Below are positions 61,150-64,000 of a stretch of DNA of 64,000 nucleotides, piece by piece. The DNA comes from Acidobacteriota bacterium (lineage in GTDB: Bacteria > Acidobacteriota > Terriglobia > Terriglobales > Acidobacteriaceae): the NCBI GenBank assembly GCA_013289765.1, contig JABCZI010000001.1, positions 496,001-560,000 on the forward strand, read 5' to 3'. The position numbers were made by a program, and so were the translations under genes. The notes under the pieces were generated by a model, which was not told the origin of the DNA, searched no databases, and worked only from the letters and a program-made list of their open reading frames with translations. Each line of letters opens with the position of its first letter. Within the stretch, counting starts at the first letter, position 1.

Positions 61150-62592
61150 ATGTTCGAAATGTCGAAGATGGTGGAGATTTGGATTTTCGCCGGGCTGGGA
61201 GTGATGGTCCTTCTGTTCCTGATGAGCGGAATGGCCAGGCTATATCGCAAAGCGGGGCCGCACGAAGCGCTCATCGTGTACGGCCTGGGCGGGACGCGGG
61301 TGGTGCAGGGACACGGCACGCTGGTTCTGCCGATGGTGCAGATCTGCAAAGATCTGTCCCTGGAGTTGATGTCGTTCGACGTGGCGCCGCAACAGGACCT
61401 TTACACCAAGCAAGGTGTCGCGGTCACGGTCGAAGCGGTCGCGCAAATCAAAGTGAAGTCCGACCGCGAGTCAGTCCTTACGGCTGCCGAGCAGTTCCTG
61501 ACCAAATCAGATCAGGAGCGTGAAGGGCTGATCCGGCTGGTGATGGAAGGCCATCTGCGCGGCATCATTGGCCAGCTCACAGTGGAAGAGATCGTAAAGC
61601 AGCCGGAGATGGTCTCCGACCGCATGCGCGGCACCTGTGCCGAAGACATGAACAAAATGGGCCTGGAGGTGATCTCGTTCACCATTAAGGAAGTCCGTGA
61701 CAAGAATGAGTACATCACCAACATGGGCAAGCCGGACGTGGCGCGCATCAAGCGTGATGCCGACGTTGCCACTGCGGAAGCCGATCGCGATACCGCCATC
61801 AAGCGCGCACTGGCGCAGCGGGAATCGGCCGTGGCCAAGGCCCAGGCGGACCAGGAACGCGTGCTGGCAGAGACGTTGTCACTGGCCAAGCAGGCGGAAT
61901 CGCAGCGCGACCTGGAAGTGAAGAGGGCGCAATTTTTGGAAGTCACGAAACGGCAGCAGGCGCAAGCCGACAAGGCTTATGACATCCAGACCAACATCAT
62001 GCAGCAGCAGGTTATTGCCGAGCAGGTGAAGGTGCAACAGATCGAAAAAGAGCAGCAGGTCAAGGTGCAGGAAGCGGAAATCAACCGGCGCGAAAAAGAA
62101 CTTATTGCGACAGTGTTGAAGGGAGCGGAGATCGAGCGTCAGCGGATCGAAACACTGGCGGCGGCGGAGAAGCAGCGATTGATCGCGGAAGCCGAAGGTC
62201 ATGCGTCGTCGATACGCGCGCAGGGCGAAGCCGAAGCCGAAATCATTTTCAAGAAAGGCGAATCCGAAGCCAAAGCCATGAACGTGAAAGCCGAGGCCTA
62301 TCAGGAATACAACCAGGCCGCAGTGATCGACCGTTTGTTCACCAGCATGCCGGAGATCGTAAAGGCGCTGGCCAGTCCGCTGGCCAACGTCGACAAGATC
62401 ACCATCGTTTCTACTGGCAATGGCGACGCATCTGGAATGAATAAGATCACGGGTGACATTGCCAAGATGGCAGCGCAGGTCCCGGCGTTGTTCGAAACGC
62501 TCTCAGGCATGCCGCTGTCGGAACTGCTGGGCAAGGTGCGGCAGCTGGGGGACAAGTCGCCGAAGCCGCCGGTAGTGGATGCAACGAAGTAA
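61150..62592 (+). CDS. Flotillin-like SPFH-domain protein
   Basis: The 480-residue protein has an N-terminal membrane segment (about 8-28), the SPFH domain (about 35-190, VVQGHGTLVLPMVQICKDLS, YTKQGVAVTVEAVAQIKVKS and IVKQPEMVSDRMRG), and then a long coiled coil rich in Ala/Glu/Gln (about 195-395). The coiled coil includes the EAEGHASSIRAQGEAEAE repeat of flotillins, and a C-terminal helical part follows. It forms membrane microdomains, probably with the NfeD-like protein. GGAGG lies before the ATG. The PspA gene follows. Confidence 0.95.
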   Translation: MFEMSKMVEIWIFAGLGVMVLLFLMSGMARLYRKAGPHEALIVYGLGGTRVVQGHGTLVLPMVQICKDLSLELMSFDVAPQQDLYTKQGVAVTVEAVAQIKVKSDRESVLTAAEQFLTKSDQEREGLIRLVMEGHLRGIIGQLTVEEIVKQPEMVSDRMRGTCAEDMNKMGLEVISFTIKEVRDKNEYITNMGKPDVARIKRDADVATAEADRDTAIKRALAQRESAVAKAQADQERVLAETLSLAKQAESQRDLEVKRAQFLEVTKRQQAQADKAYDIQTNIMQQQVIAEQVKVQQIEKEQQVKVQEAEINRREKELIATVLKGAEIERQRIETLAAAEKQRLIAEAEGHASSIRAQGEAEAEIIFKKGESEAKAMNVKAEAYQEYNQAAVIDRLFTSMPEIVKALASPLANVDKITIVSTGNGDASGMNKITGDIAKMAAQVPALFETLSGMPLSELLGKVRQLGDKSPKPPVVDATK

Positions 62593-62612
62593 GGGTCAGA
62601 GGTCCTTCTGTG

Positions 62613-62636
62613 GGGACGGGCGCATTCGCCCGTCCC
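62613..62636 (+). repeat. Perfect 10-base hairpin between flotillin and glycine-zipper genes
   Basis: GGGACGGGCG (62613-62622), CATT, CGCCCGTCCC (62627-62636), then GCCGAGCGAAGCGAGGCGAG. There is no T tract, so it is a dispersed repeat or mRNA-stability hairpin more than a terminator, and could lower or protect downstream mRNA. Confidence 0.65.
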
Positions 62637-62673
62637 GCCGAGCGAAGCGAGGCGAGCGCACTTGGAGTGGGTT

Positions 62674-62880
62674 ATGGCGAGCAAATCGAAACATACGGGA
62701 TTAGGCATCGCGCTGGGAGCGGCGCTAGGGGCGGTTGCCGGAGTTCTGGCCGGGCATGTTGCAATCTGGCTGGGCATTGGTATCGCGATCGGAATGGCAA
62801 TCGGCGCCACTTCGCGGCAGAAGACCTGCCCGAATTGCGAAGCGGCAAAACGAAATCAGGAGCTAGGGGCTAGAAGCTAG
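62674..62880 (+). CDS. Small glycine-zipper membrane protein
   Basis: The 68-residue product from ATG 62674 has two hydrophobic Gly/Ala-rich segments (GIALGAALGAVAGVLAG and WLGIGIAIGMAIGA) and a C-terminal zinc-like CPNC. The glycine-zipper pattern suggests membrane insertion or oligomerisation. It is in the operon between flotillin and PspA. An alternative ATG four codons upstream exists. Function is unknown, but the context suggests membrane maintenance. Confidence 0.65.
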   Translation: MASKSKHTGLGIALGAALGAVAGVLAGHVAIWLGIGIAIGMAIGATSRQKTCPNCEAAKRNQELGARS

Positions 62881-62904
62881 AAGCTTACAGAAAAGGAGTC
62901 CATC

Positions 62905-63564
62905 ATGGCATTACTAGAGCGCGTTTCCACGTTAGTCCGGGCCAACCTCAACGACCTGATCGACAAGGCCGAGGAGCCGGAAAAAATGATCAAGCAGGTG
63001 ATTCTTGATATGCAGAATCAACTGCTGCAGGTAAAGACTCAGGTCGCGATCGCTATCGCCGATCAGCACTTGCTGGAGAAGAAGCAGAAAGAGAACGAAG
63101 ACAAAGTCGCCGAGTGGATGCGCAAGGCCGAGTTGTCGGTCGACAAGAAGCAGGACGACCTGGCCCGCGCTTCCCTGCAGCGAGTGGAAAGTTATCGCGA
63201 GATGAGCGACAGTTTTAAGCAACAGGTGTTCGACCAGAAGGCCCAGGTGGAAAATCTAAAGTCCGCTCTGCGCCAGCTCGAACAGAAACTGACGGAGGCT
63301 CAGACCAAGGCCGATCTACTGATTGCGCAACATCGCCGCGCCCGCGCCGTAGGCAAGGCCAGCGACGCCCGTTTGGCTATGGGCGATGGATCGAAAGCGG
63401 CCGCCTTTGATCGCATGAAAAGGAAGGTAGCGCATTCCGAAGCCGTGGGACAGGCGAAGTCGGAGATTGCCGGAGACAATATGGAAGACCGTCTGGCTGC
63501 GCTGGAGAAAGAGGATCGCATTGAGCAGTTGCTGGCGGAGTTGAAAGGAAAGCGCGGAGCGTAG
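62905..63564 (+). CDS. pspA: PspA/IM30 (ESCRT-III-like) membrane-stress protein
   Basis: The 219-residue protein is almost entirely alpha-helical coiled coil, starting ALLERVSTLVRANLNDLIDK with the amphipathic membrane-binding helix, followed by EEPEKMIKQVILDMQNQLLQ and ending EKEDRIEQLLAELKG. AAGGAGT precedes the ATG. PspA binds stressed inner membrane and helps keep the proton gradient. The operon with XRE, NfeD-like and flotillin genes supports this. No pspF-like activator was seen. Confidence 0.95.
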   Translation: MALLERVSTLVRANLNDLIDKAEEPEKMIKQVILDMQNQLLQVKTQVAIAIADQHLLEKKQKENEDKVAEWMRKAELSVDKKQDDLARASLQRVESYREMSDSFKQQVFDQKAQVENLKSALRQLEQKLTEAQTKADLLIAQHRRARAVGKASDARLAMGDGSKAAAFDRMKRKVAHSEAVGQAKSEIAGDNMEDRLAALEKEDRIEQLLAELKGKRGA

Positions 63565-63579
63565 TCACGGTAGAGAGAT

Positions 63580-63888
63580 ATGTTCAGCGACCTATATGAC
63601 TACATCTCGCTCTTGTTTTATTGGCGATGGCCCAGCACCGAGGGTGAACTTACCGCCGTTCGCATGTTGGGCGGAAGCGGTCGCTTACGTCTTGAGTATC
63701 GGTTTTTGCTCGGAGATGGATCGTACTTCGGTGAAGCCGGCCGTCCTTTTTGGTCCGTCGGCACGTCAGCCGTCAATTTTCACGAGCGGTTTCCCATTGG
63801 GCAGGCAGTGACTGTGCATTATCGGCGGGACAATCCGAGTGTGAACACGCTGGATCGAAGTGTTTGGCAGGATCTCGAGGGTCTGTAG
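63580..63888 (+). CDS. Small protein of the PspA operon (DUF3592-like)
   Basis: The 102-residue protein starts MFSDLYDYISLLFYWRWPST, which may be a short amphipathic membrane-associated helix. A beta-rich domain follows (about 20-95) with TEGELTAVRML, RLEYRFLLGDGSYFGE and GQAVTVHYRRDNPSVNTL. The pattern is like DUF3592 proteins, which have a periplasmic or cytosolic beta-domain, although the usual flanking membrane segments are missing. It starts 15 bases after pspA and is probably in that operon. Confidence 0.65.
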   Translation: MFSDLYDYISLLFYWRWPSTEGELTAVRMLGGSGRLRLEYRFLLGDGSYFGEAGRPFWSVGTSAVNFHERFPIGQAVTVHYRRDNPSVNTLDRSVWQDLEGL

Positions 63889-63938
63889 GCAGTGGAAACA
63901 GCTTGACGCTTAAGATCAAGTATGACAAAGTAACAACC

Positions 63939-64000
63939 ATGCGCGAAACCACGACGTTCACGGTGTCCCTTCCACCAGCGATGGCCAAGGAAATAGATCG
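63939..64000 (+). CDS. Ribbon-helix-helix protein, N-terminal part (cut by window edge)
   Basis: ATG 63939 opens MRETTTFTVSLPPAMAKEID, which matches the start of CopG/ParD-type ribbon-helix-helix proteins: a beta-strand with T-x-S-L-P, then a helix. Only about 20 codons are visible. Such genes are often antitoxins with a toxin gene downstream, or nickel/plasmid regulators. A toxin-antitoxin role is only a guess. The gap to the previous gene is 50 bases. Confidence 0.6.
   Translation, partial: MRETTTFTVSLPPAMAKEID

Noticed and set aside
1..64000. tRNA, rRNA, CRISPR arrays, transposases, prophage genes
   Set aside because: I looked for cloverleaf-like and rRNA-like sequence, spaced repeats and DDE/recombinase motifs and found none I could support by eye; a tRNAscan or HMM run could still find some.

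Overview
The window looks like a chromosomal segment of an Acidobacteriota member, probably class Terriglobia in the Koribacter/Sulfotelmatobacter neighbourhood. This rests on overall gene style and moderately high GC: Gly-rich TolC paralogs in tandem, an acidobacterial-type sigma-like protein, many secreted proteins of unknown function, a CstA/AtoE transporter pair, and dispersed GTCATCCTGAGC-type palindromic repeats. I had no database, so the taxonomy is inference. No tRNA, rRNA, CRISPR array, transposase or prophage was seen.

Layout. 1-3.1 kb: an envelope-stress-like two-component system (kinase cut by the window edge, CpxR-like regulator) divergent from a sigma-like gene and a secreted protein; two near-identical candidate regulator sites flank the sigma-like gene. 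3.2-11 kb: minus-strand exported proteins (TPR protein, repeat protein, FN3-only protein, di-haem cytochrome c peroxidase, phospholipase C/acid phosphatase-like enzyme). 11-17 kb: AtoE short-chain fatty acid transporter, CstA pyruvate/peptide transporter and an outer-membrane porin. 17.4-21 kb: ECF sigma/anti-sigma pair, an orphan NarL-type kinase and a Crp/Fnr regulator whose 5' end is out of frame with its only ATG. 21.3-25.7 kb: two tandem TolC paralogs. 25.8-28 kb: two glycosyltransferases.

28-38.5 kb is a catabolic region for branched-chain and odd-chain acyl-CoA units: methylmalonyl-CoA mutase large and B12-binding subunits (separated by an ORF6N gene, an AlkA glycosylase and a small membrane protein), an acyl-CoA carboxylase beta subunit, an HMG-CoA lyase family enzyme, enoyl-CoA hydratase, thioesterase and histidine ammonia-lyase, the last three overlapping or nearly so. 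38.6-42.4 kb: HD hydrolase, zinc-ribbon XRE regulator, a folded RNA candidate ending in a strong terminator, an HtrA-like protease and an HNH nuclease. 42.5-49.3 kb: the envelope/isoprenoid block uppS-cdsA-dxr-rseP followed by ispG. 49.3-53.2 kb: beta-propeller lipoprotein, DUF4097 protein and a MacA-like adaptor.

53.5-59.3 kb: a CNNM/CBS protein and DppB/DppC-type permeases split by about 2.5 kb of repeat-rich DNA that carries a GIY-YIG nuclease gene, a decayed second copy of it, a VOC protein and a small secreted protein. 59.4-63.9 kb: an apparent membrane-stress operon, XRE repressor - NfeD-like - DUF1648 - flotillin - glycine-zipper protein - PspA - small membrane-associated protein, with an excellent promoter whose -10 lies inside a palindrome. 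The window ends in the start of a ribbon-helix-helix gene. The most interesting items are the duplicated regulator sites (1.3 and 2.0 kb), the paired 25-bp palindromes of the ORF6N gene, the structured RNA before htrA, the GIY-YIG/repeat association, and the XRE-PspA-flotillin operon.
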